A stretch of 8,308 nt of DNA. It comes from Pelagibius sp041565695. GTDB taxonomy: Bacteria; Pseudomonadota; Alphaproteobacteria; Kiloniellales; Kiloniellaceae. Each line of letters opens with the position of its first letter. Within the stretch, counting starts at the first letter, position 1. Positions 1 through 4,460 of this stretch are shown here, piece after piece. Made by a program: the position numbers and the translations under genes. The stretch is from NCBI GenBank assembly GCA_041565695.1, contig JBFGUI010000172.1, positions 1 to 8,308 of the forward strand, read 5' to 3'. The notes under the pieces are model-generated. The model was not told where the DNA came from and searched no databases. It was given only the letters and a program-made list of their open reading frames with translations.

Positions 1-384
1 CAGCCAGAACCACGCCAGCGGCAGGGCGAAGACGACGCCGATCAGGCGGCCCCAGAGGCGGTGGATGTACTCCCACCAGAAGATCGTCTTGAAGGCCTCC
101 AGGCTCATGCCGGCGTTGACCTCCTGGTACTCGGGGATCTGCCGGTAGAGCTCGAAGACCCGCTCCCACTCGGCCTGGCTGAGCGGCGGCAGGGCGCCGG
201 TGATCGGCGCCCACTCCATGATCGAAAGACCCGACTCGGTCAGGCGCGTGATGGCGCCGATGACCGCCATGGCCAGCACCATGGCCGCACAGAGCAGCAG
301 CCACAGGCCGACCGCGCGGGGCGGTCCCGCCCGGCTGTCGCTACCAAAGGCGCCGGGCACGGTGGAAGAGGGGGTGGCGGTCAT
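1..384 (-). CDS. ctaA: Heme A synthase CtaA (Cox15 family), 5' part only
   Basis: Integral membrane enzyme that oxidises the C8 methyl of heme O to a formyl group, giving heme A for aa3-type cytochrome c oxidase. The 128 residues present are the N-terminus; the gene runs off the left edge. Visible: a Pro/Ser/Gly-rich cytoplasmic lead (1-24), the first transmembrane helix (about 25-45), then the family signature TRLTESGLSIMEW (46-58), a PPLS loop (66-69) and WWEYIHRLWGR (103-113). H108 is the conserved heme-ligand-type His. This pattern, with the long FELYRQIPEY loop (77-86), fits the type-2 (alphaproteobacterial/mitochondrial) CtaA. The ATG at 384 is the first start; the Shine-Dalgarno is weak (gacgag-like). 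It lies 116 bp downstream of usg on the same strand and may be co-transcribed with it. The family call is secure; everything beyond residue 128 is unseen. Confidence 0.95.
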   Translation of the reverse strand, partial: MTATPSSTVPGAFGSDSRAGPPRAVGLWLLLCAAMVLAMAVIGAITRLTESGLSIMEWAPITGALPPLSQAEWERVFELYRQIPEYQEVNAGMSLEAFKTIFWWEYIHRLWGRLIGVVFALPLAWFWL

Positions 385-408
385 GAAATCGGCTCGTCTG
401 GCGGTCCT

Positions 409-427
409 GCCCCCGGGTCTCGGGGGC
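409..427 (-). other. GC hairpin in the usg-ctaA gap
   Basis: GCCCCC(G) pairs with (C)GGGGGC across a 3-5 nt loop, giving a 7-bp GC stem 25 nt upstream of the ctaA start codon. No T-run follows on the minus strand, so an intrinsic terminator is unlikely. It would sit in the leader of ctaA and could affect processing or translation, but its role is unknown. A second, weaker stem (CCGGGG/CCCCGG with a 10-nt loop) lies at 451-472, and a perfect 10-bp palindrome, GCCGATCGGC, abuts the usg stop at 491-500. Confidence 0.35.
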
Positions 428-500
428 CCGCCGACAAACTAATGATCCTGCCGGGGTCCGCCAAGTCCCCGGTTGGTGGGCCGCCCTGCGGCCGATCGGC

Positions 501-764
501 TCAGTGCAGCGTCAGCAGGGCATCGGCGAAGCGGGTTTCGCCAGGCTTGATGATGGGAACGTTGGCCACCGTCACCGAGTGCAGCGGGCCGTCGAGGTTT
601 TTCTCCCAGAAGGCCAGGAACCTGCGCAGCTCGGGATAGCGCGGTGCCAGGTCGTATTCCTGCCAGATATAGCTCTGCAGCAGCGCAGGATGATCGGGCA
701 GGTGATAGAGAATCTCGGCCGTGGTCAGCCGGTAATCGTTAAGTTGGCGAACCAGATCGCTCAT
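501..764 (-). CDS. usg: Usg family protein (function unknown)
   Basis: An 87-residue soluble protein of the Usg family, which is conserved in alphaproteobacteria and has no established biochemical function. Some databases give it a misleading label tied to tryptophan synthesis, which dates from its original genomic context. The recognised family block is YRLTTAEILYHLPDHPALLQ (12-31) followed by SYIWQEYDLAPRYPELRRFL (32-51), a Trp in FWEKN and a C-terminal GPLHSV segment. The length matches the family and the protein looks complete. The ATG at 764 has a strong ribosome-binding site (GGAGGGACG just upstream). It precedes ctaA on the same strand with a 116-bp gap containing hairpins. A plausible sigma-70-type promoter lies at 826-854. 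The family assignment is by recognition; any role linked to respiration or heme is inference from position only. Confidence 0.9.
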   Translation of the reverse strand: MSDLVRQLNDYRLTTAEILYHLPDHPALLQSYIWQEYDLAPRYPELRRFLAFWEKNLDGPLHSVTVANVPIIKPGETRFADALLTLH

Positions 765-825
765 CGTCCCTCCTCTCTCTCCGTCCCCTGAGCTTTGTTC
801 GGCTCTAGGACCCCGATAGGGACCA

Positions 826-854
826 AGCTAGCCTACCTGTCGCCTGAATCTCAA
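826..854 (-). promoter_or_regulatory. Candidate sigma-70 promoter for usg
   Basis: On the minus strand, TTGAGA (854-849) and CTAGCT (831-826) are separated by exactly 17 nt. They match the alphaproteobacterial TTGACA and CTATAT patterns at 5/6 and 4/6. The predicted start near 818 would give a leader of about 55 nt before the usg ATG at 764. An AT-rich block at about 855-883 lies immediately upstream and could act as an UP-like element. Seen by eye only. Confidence 0.4.
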
Positions 855-865
855 CAGGATAAGCT

Positions 866-907
866 TAAGAAAACAATAACTTAGCAGCCTACGGCAAGGA
901 GTGCTGC
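866..907 (-). terminator. Possible weak terminator of the terB-like gene
   Basis: On the minus strand a 5-bp stem (GCAGC at 907-903, GCTGC at 888-884) with a long loop is followed by TAAGTTATTGTTTTCTT. A second small perfect stem, GGCCT-TGC-AGGCC, sits just before it at 910-922. The stems are short, so termination would be weak, and the T-rich stretch may instead belong to the usg promoter region. Confidence 0.25.
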
Positions 908-955
908 CAGGCCTTGCAGGCCAATGAGTCGGCTCGGGAGAGGAGGCTGCGGGGC

Positions 956-1360
956 TCAGAGCCGCGTGTAGCGGGCCCGCGCGCCGCGCTCGATGGCGGC
1001 GGCGGGCAGGCGGCCGACGGCCAGGCGGTGGCGCAGCATCTCGAGGAGACGCAGCTCCTCCTGGCTGGCCTTGCCGTCGGCGGCGGCCACGTCGAGGGCC
1101 ACGGCGTAGGCGGTTTCCCGCAGCTTTTCCGGCAGCCCGGCCGCGATCTGGCTCAGCACCTTCTCCAGGCCGTTCTTGCCGGACAGCAGTTCGGCGCAGG
1201 CCTGGGCCTCCTTGGGAAGCTTCTCCAGGTCGTAGTCGGCGAAGACCGGCAGGTGGGAGACGATCTCGCCGATGGTCTTCATCTCGGCGTCGGTCATCTC
1301 GCGGTCGGCCGCGGAAACCAGGACCATGGTATGGACGAGGGCCGTGTGATGCTGCGCCAT
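956..1360 (-). CDS. TerB-family tellurite-resistance-like protein
   Basis: A 134-residue helical cytoplasmic protein of the TerB/DjlA-N-like superfamily, in the short alphaproteobacterial subgroup annotated as 'tellurite resistance TerB family protein'. Evidence is the repeated acidic helix-turn motif: the segment AADREMTDAEMKTIGEIV (about 17-34) and the matching AADGKASQEELRLLEML (about 93-109). These are the paired, metal-binding-like acidic helices of the fold. The ATG at 1360 is preceded by AGGAAG at a good distance. It is a single gene with no terA/C/D/E/Z partners here, so a role in tellurite resistance is not supported; these stand-alone copies have no established function. It is divergent from the AEC permease across about 200 bp. 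Family call fairly sure, function unknown. Confidence 0.85.
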   Translation of the reverse strand: MAQHHTALVHTMVLVSAADREMTDAEMKTIGEIVSHLPVFADYDLEKLPKEAQACAELLSGKNGLEKVLSQIAAGLPEKLRETAYAVALDVAAADGKASQEELRLLEMLRHRLAVGRLPAAAIERGARARYTRL

Positions 1361-1393
1361 TGCGTCTCGCTTCCTGCTGTTCTGGTAGATCGG

Positions 1394-1428
1394 AACCGGC
1401 CGCGAACCGGCCGGGTCGGGAACCCGAA
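1394..1428. promoter_or_regulatory. Tandem repeat plus palindrome between divergent genes
   Basis: Two copies of GAACCGGCCG start at 1394 and 1405, so they are 11 bp apart, about one helical turn. Three nt after the second copy comes the palindrome TCGGG-AA-CCCGA (1417-1428). The group lies 34-68 bp upstream of the terB-like start codon and about 135 bp upstream of the AEC permease. This could be an operator for either gene, but no dedicated regulator is adjacent. The rest of the 201-bp gap (1361-1561) is GC-rich with no recognisable gene. Confidence 0.35.
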
Positions 1429-1561
1429 GGCGGCAGAGACTAAGCAGCCCGCGCCTTCCAGGTCAAGGTGGGGCCCGCGGGGCCGTCCTGCAAGACAGCG
1501 GAGGCCGGGGTTGCGCCCTTTGCGCTCGACAGGCAGGGGCCCGCGCGGCAGTGTCCGCGCC

Positions 1562-2500
1562 ATGGGTCCCATTCTCAACGTTGTTTTCCCGATCTTCGCG
1601 ATCATGGCCGCCGGCTACGCCGCCGGGCACTTCCGTCTGCTCGGCAAGGAAAGCAGCGAGGCGCTGAACCGCTTCGTCTACTTCATCGCGCTGCCGGCGC
1701 TGTTCTTCGTCTCCATGGCCCGCGTCTCGCTGGACGAGGTCTTCAATCTGCCCTTTCTCGGCGCCTACGGCGGCGGCGCGGCCGCCACCTTCGCCATCGC
1801 CGTTGCGGTGGCGCGGGTTGCTTTTCCGAACCGACTGGGCGCGCTGGGCCTGGCCGGGCTCTCGGCGATCTTCGCCAATACCGGCTACATGGGCATCCCG
1901 CTCTTGATGCTGGCCTTCGGCGAGGCCGGCATGCTGCCGGCGATCATCACGACGATCCTCAACGGCGCCGTTATCATGGCGCTGGGCATCGTGCTGCTGG
2001 AGCTCGACGTCCACCAGGGCAAGAGCGGCCTCGTGGTGGCGGTGAACGTGCTGCGCGGTATCGTCCGTTCGCCGCTGGTGCTTTCGGCGACGGCCGGCCT
2101 CGTGGTCTCCGCCCTCGGCCTGCCGCTGCCCCAGGCCATCGGTACCTTCTGCGACATCCTCGGTGCCTCGGCGGGTCCCTGCGCCCTCTTCGCCATCGGG
2201 CTCTTCATGGTCGGCAAGTCGCCCACCGCCGGCATCACCGAGGTCTCCTGGCTGGTCTTGCTGAAGCTGCTGCTGCAGCCCCTCATCACCTGGGCGCTGG
2301 CCTACCACGTCTTCACCATGGAGCCGGTCTGGGCCGCCGGCGCGCTGGTGCAGTCGGCCCTGCCGACAGGGGCGCTGGTCTTCGTCCTGGCCCAGCAGTA
2401 CGGCATCTACGTGCAGCGCTCGACGGCGGTGATCATGGCCTCGACCGTGCTCTCGCTGTTCACGCTCTCGGCGCTGTTCGTCTGGCTCGGCATCGGGTGA
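1562..2500 (+). CDS. AEC (auxin efflux carrier) family transporter
   Basis: A 312-residue inner-membrane permease of the AEC family (Mem_trans), the usual length for bacterial members. These are secondary carriers with roughly ten helices; characterised relatives move malonate or other organic acids, but the substrate cannot be read from sequence. Visible: N-terminal MGPILNVVFPIFAIMAAGYA, the FVYFIALPALFF helix, the conserved SAIFANTGYMGIPL core (about 101-114) with its Asn and Gly-Tyr, and a second-half ALPTGALVFVLAQQYG block. The two halves mirror each other, as expected of an inverted-repeat fold. The reading frame is open another 216 codons upstream, but that part is antisense to the terB-like gene and lacks membrane character, so the ATG at 1562 is chosen. 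No good Shine-Dalgarno is seen. It is followed after 7 nt by a small SPOR-like gene. Confidence 0.92.
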   Translation: MGPILNVVFPIFAIMAAGYAAGHFRLLGKESSEALNRFVYFIALPALFFVSMARVSLDEVFNLPFLGAYGGGAAATFAIAVAVARVAFPNRLGALGLAGLSAIFANTGYMGIPLLMLAFGEAGMLPAIITTILNGAVIMALGIVLLELDVHQGKSGLVVAVNVLRGIVRSPLVLSATAGLVVSALGLPLPQAIGTFCDILGASAGPCALFAIGLFMVGKSPTAGITEVSWLVLLKLLLQPLITWALAYHVFTMEPVWAAGALVQSALPTGALVFVLAQQYGIYVQRSTAVIMASTVLSLFTLSALFVWLGIG

Positions 2501-2507
2501 GGCGGCG

Positions 2508-2678
2508 GTGGTCGGCGGCGAGACCTCCTGGCGGGTCCTGCGGCAGGACGACAACGGCAACCGCTTCGTCGTGGCCGAGGGCCTGAGCAGGACCGAGGCA
2601 GAGGCCCAAGTGGCCGCGCTCAACGCGCGCGGCCACAAGCAGACCTACTGGTGCGAGGCCGAGACCTCAGTGCAGTGA
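2508..2678 (+). CDS. Small SPOR-like protein, 56 residues
   Basis: A small gene that is easy to miss because it starts with GTG. The product has a W-R-V-L-R-Q-D-D-N-G-N-R-F-V-V core (8-22), an acidic helix SRTEAEAQVAALNARGH (27-43) and ends KQTYW followed by CEAETSVQ. The beta-alpha-beta order and the RQDDNGNRF / EARGHKQTYW-like motifs match short stand-alone proteins that databases describe as SPOR domain-like or hypothetical. Those are not proven peptidoglycan binders, and there is no signal peptide here. The GTG at 2508 is the natural start: GAGG (2499-2502) lies 5 nt upstream and overlaps the permease stop codon. It sits 7 nt after the AEC gene and is probably co-transcribed and translationally coupled. 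Function unknown. Confidence 0.75.
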   Translation: MVGGETSWRVLRQDDNGNRFVVAEGLSRTEAEAQVAALNARGHKQTYWCEAETSVQ

Positions 2679-2686
2679 GTCCGGGT

Positions 2687-2718
2687 CGCCACGACACGGG
2701 ACAGTGGCGGATTTCGTT
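2687..2718 (+). terminator. Candidate terminator of the AEC/SPOR-like operon
   Basis: CGCCAC (2687-2692) pairs perfectly with GTGGCG (2704-2709) around an 11-nt loop. It is followed by gATTTCGTT, a modest T-rich tail, 8 nt after the stop codon of the small gene. Placement is right for an intrinsic terminator but the stem is only 6 bp. Confidence 0.4.
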
Positions 2719-2731
2719 GGGGGAAGGAAAC

Positions 2732-2793
2732 GCCGGCGGGCGGGTGGGGGGCCGCCCGCCGGCAACCAGGGCCCGGCCTCAGAGGCGGGCCCT
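2732..2793 (-). terminator. Strong double hairpin, terminator of the PepSY-cytochrome operon
   Basis: Two stems lie between convergent genes. The larger is a perfect 12-bp GC stem (GCCGGCGGGCGG at 2732-2743, CCGCCCGCCGGC at 2752-2763) with an 8-nt loop. Reading on the minus strand it is followed by GTTTCCTT. The second (AGGGCCCG 2768-2775, CGGGCCCT 2786-2793) is 8 bp with a bulged inner stem and overlaps the cytochrome gene's TAG stop codon. On the plus strand no T-run follows, so the structure most likely ends the minus-strand operon, perhaps also shielding the 3' end. Confidence 0.6.
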
Positions 2794-3346
2794 AGGCCTC
2801 GTCGCCTGCGGCTGGGGCACGCTTGCGGCCGGTGATCATGGCGCGCACCAGGTTCTCGTGGTGCTTCAGGCTCGCCAGGACCACGCCGGCGAGGTGCAGG
2901 CCGACGAGAAACAGCAGGAAATTGGCCAGGGCTTCGTGCAGCTCCTCGACCCAGTCCTCGCCCCAGAACATGTCCAGGGTGTACATCCAGCCGGTCAGGC
3001 AGAGCGCCGCGAGGCTGACGACCAGCAGCAGGATCATGGCGCCGCCCGCCGGATTGTGCCCCAGGTAGCGCCGCTCGCGGCCGCTCATGAGGTCCTTGAG
3101 ATAGGCGGCGACGGTCCCGGGCCCGTGCAGGAACTGGGAGAACCGGGCATAGCGCGGCCCGATCAGACCCCAGACAAGGCGGAAGGCGATCAGGGCCGAG
3201 GCCGCGTAGCCGGCCCAGATGTGCAGGGCGTCCCATTCGTCGGCTGAGACCCAGGCCAGCGCGAAGCTGAGCACCAGGGACCAGTGGAACAGCCGGACCA
3301 GGGGATCCCACACCCGCACCGTGACGTTGGGTTGCGTCGCCGCCAT
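2792..3346 (-). CDS. Cytochrome b561 / Ni-hydrogenase-type cytochrome b protein
   Basis: A 184-residue inner-membrane di-heme cytochrome of the bacterial cytochrome b561 / Ni-Fe hydrogenase b-subunit family. It would move electrons between the quinone pool and a periplasmic partner. Four helices are visible (about 19-37, 44-64, 100-120, 137-160). Candidate heme-ligand His residues occur in FHW (H21), LHIWAG (H42), LHEALAN (H137) and GLHLAG (H151), so all four expected ligands are present. The start VRVWDPLVRLFHW is the standard opening of the family and the length is typical. The ATG at 3346 follows the PepSY gene's TGA by 4 nt, so the two are one operon. No hydrogenase or c-type cytochrome gene is adjacent. 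Operons with the SHP or diheme cytochrome c next to b561 and a two-component system are known in purple bacteria and Shewanella; here the PepSY protein takes the periplasmic slot. Confidence 0.9.
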   Translation of the reverse strand: MAATQPNVTVRVWDPLVRLFHWSLVLSFALAWVSADEWDALHIWAGYAASALIAFRLVWGLIGPRYARFSQFLHGPGTVAAYLKDLMSGRERRYLGHNPAGGAMILLLVVSLAALCLTGWMYTLDMFWGEDWVEELHEALANFLLFLVGLHLAGVVLASLKHHENLVRAMITGRKRAPAAGDEA

Positions 3347-3350
3347 GGCC

Positions 3351-3623
3351 TCAGCTCTCGGATTCGGACTTCACGACTGCGAAGGTCTTGGGGTCGAAGT
3401 AGATCTCCATGCGCTTGCCTTCGGCATCGGTGCCGTAGACCTCGTAGCAGCCGTCGTCGACCTTGAGCTTCCTGATCTTCCAGCCTTCGGCTTCGAGCTT
3501 CTGCTGCAGGGCTTCCTTGGGCTGCCATTCGGCCTGCGGCACGTTGAATTTGTCGCTGGCAAGAGCGGTTCCGGCCGCGGCAAGGCTGGCGATCAGGCCG
3601 GCGGAGACAATAAGGGCTTTCAT
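3351..3623 (-). CDS. Exported PepSY-domain protein
   Basis: A 90-residue small periplasmic protein with one PepSY domain (PepSY_2 type). A clear signal peptide covers residues 1-22 (MKAL, then a hydrophobic core, then TALA before SDKF). The mature part carries the PepSY pattern: ALQQKLEAEGWKIRKLKVDDGCYEVYG, best described as an alpha helix then strand with the Gly-Trp turn, followed by a strand with a lone Cys and then DAEGKRMEIYFDPKTFAVV. PepSY proteins are proposed to bind or inhibit periplasmic enzymes, or to pair with redox membrane proteins. The ATG at 3623 has only a weak ribosome-binding site. It is first in the operon with the cytochrome b561 gene and divergent from a response regulator, which suggests it is the regulated output or an accessory sensor of that system. 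Family call confident; exact role unknown. Confidence 0.88.
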   Translation of the reverse strand: MKALIVSAGLIASLAAAGTALASDKFNVPQAEWQPKEALQQKLEAEGWKIRKLKVDDGCYEVYGTDAEGKRMEIYFDPKTFAVVKSESES

Positions 3624-3665
3624 CTGGGTATCTCGTTGGCTTGGGAAAGGATGGTCACGGCTGCT

Positions 3666-3671
3666 GTTATG
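3666..3671 (-). promoter_or_regulatory. Possible -10 element for the PepSY operon
   Basis: On the minus strand CATAAC (3671-3666) resembles a -10 box, with no good -35 at 17 nt. A promoter that lacks a -35 would fit activation by a bound regulator: the inverted repeat at 3688-3724 would be centred near -47 relative to a start at about 3659. Weak by itself. Confidence 0.25.
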
Positions 3672-3687
3672 GCGCAGCGCGCTGACG

Positions 3688-3733
3688 GCAAGCTGAAGGC
3701 CGGTGAAAGGTTTGTTCAGCTTGCGGTAAGCTG
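3688..3733. promoter_or_regulatory. Candidate response-regulator operator (inverted repeat)
   Basis: GCAAGCTGAA (3688-3697) and TTCAGCTTGC (3715-3724) are a perfect 10-bp inverted repeat separated by 17 nt. A third AAGCTG half-site follows at 3728-3733, so CAGCTT-gcggt-AAGCTG forms a tighter 6-bp inverted repeat. Inside the first arm and spacer, TGAAGG (3694) and TGAAAGG (3704) form a direct repeat with 10-bp spacing, the arrangement OmpR/PhoB-type regulators usually use. The element lies in the 175-bp divergent region between the PepSY gene and the response-regulator gene. It is a strong candidate for autoregulation and control of the PepSY-cytochrome operon; binding is inference. Confidence 0.5.
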
Positions 3734-3798
3734 GCCATGGGACTTCACTTCCCTCAGGCTGCCCGCGGTTTCCGCCGGCAGAGAGGACTTGGCAGCGT

Positions 3799-4458
3799 AT
3801 GCGCGTAATCTTGATCGAAGACGAACCGGTGCTGGGCCAGGCGGTGCAGGAGCACGTCGCCGGCGAGGGCCACGCCGTCGATCTTGTGACCCGCCTCGAC
3901 GAAGCGGACGCCGCGCTGCGGGCGGTCGACTACGGCCTCGTGCTGCTCGACCTGCATCTGCCCGACGGGCGCGGGCTCGATTTGCTGAAGACCATGCGGC
4001 GGCGCGGCGACAGGCGGCCGGTGATCATTCTCACCGCCCGCGACCAGATCAGCGACCGGATCGAGGGCCTCAATGCCGGCGCCGACGACTACCTGGTGAA
4101 GCCCTTCGACCTGGACGAGCTGAGCGCCCGGGTCATGGCGGTTTCCCGGCGCTATGCCGGCAATCCCAATCCCCAGCTGACTCTGGGCGATCTCACAATC
4201 GACAAGGTCGGGCGGCGCGTCTGGCGCGGTAAGGAGGGGATCGACCTGACCAGGCGCGAATGGGCGATACTCGACCTGCTGATGCAGCGGGAAACCGCCG
4301 TGATCTCCAAGGACCAGATGGAAGAGGCGCTCTACGAGTTCGGCTCCGAGATCGAAAGCAACACGGTGGAAGTGCACATCAGCCGCCTGCGCAAGAAGCT
4401 CGGACGCGACGTCATCCACACGGTGCGCGGTGTCGGCTACCGCCTGGGCGCGGCCTAG
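3799..4458 (+). CDS. OmpR-family response regulator
   Basis: A 219-residue DNA-binding response regulator. The receiver domain (1-about 115) has the acidic pair E7/D8, phospho-acceptor D51 (LLDLHLPDG), switch residue T79 (IILTAR) and K101 (YLVKPFD). The winged-helix effector (about 125-219) has LTRREWAILDLLMQ, then VEVHISRLRKKLG as recognition helix and TVRGVGYRLG as wing. The sequence is closest in style to the QseB/TctD/PmrA group. Start ATG 3799 begins the canonical MRVILIEDEP; AGAGGA lies 11 nt upstream, a rather long spacing. The sensor kinase starts 2 nt after the stop, so the pair is co-translated. The divergent promoter region contains an inverted repeat that could be its binding site. 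The sequence is intact with all catalytic residues present; the specific target genes are inferred. Confidence 0.95.
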   Translation: MRVILIEDEPVLGQAVQEHVAGEGHAVDLVTRLDEADAALRAVDYGLVLLDLHLPDGRGLDLLKTMRRRGDRRPVIILTARDQISDRIEGLNAGADDYLVKPFDLDELSARVMAVSRRYAGNPNPQLTLGDLTIDKVGRRVWRGKEGIDLTRREWAILDLLMQRETAVISKDQMEEALYEFGSEIESNTVEVHISRLRKKLGRDVIHTVRGVGYRLGAA

Positions 4459-4460
4459 CC

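Noticed and set aside
956..1360. A tellurite-resistance operon
   Set aside because: Only one TerB-like protein is present, with no TerC, TerD, TerE or TerZ neighbours. The name reflects homology, not demonstrated resistance.
914..1561. Upstream extension of the AEC permease frame (216 more codons)
   Set aside because: It is antisense to the terB-like gene for most of its length and has Gly/Gln/Arg-rich, non-membrane composition. Family members start at MGPILNVV-like sequence, so ATG 1562 is used.
1463..2638. A 391-codon open frame on the minus strand across the AEC permease
   Set aside because: It is rich in Arg, Gln, Asp and His with no fold-like pattern, and lies antisense to a well-conserved permease. 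This is a GC-rich shadow frame.
2651..3247. Plus-strand open frame of 198 codons over the cytochrome gene
   Set aside because: Antisense to the cytochrome, with no conserved motif and running through the hairpin cluster. Shadow frame.
2792..3346. A hydrogenase cytochrome b subunit (HyaC/HupC-like)
   Set aside because: The family is shared but no hydrogenase structural or maturation genes lie nearby. The PepSY and two-component neighbours fit a different role.
4260..4460. Upstream part of the kinase reading frame inside the response-regulator gene
   Set aside because: It is out of frame with the regulator's conserved winged-helix domain. The GTG at 4461 gives a normal kinase N-terminus with membrane helix.
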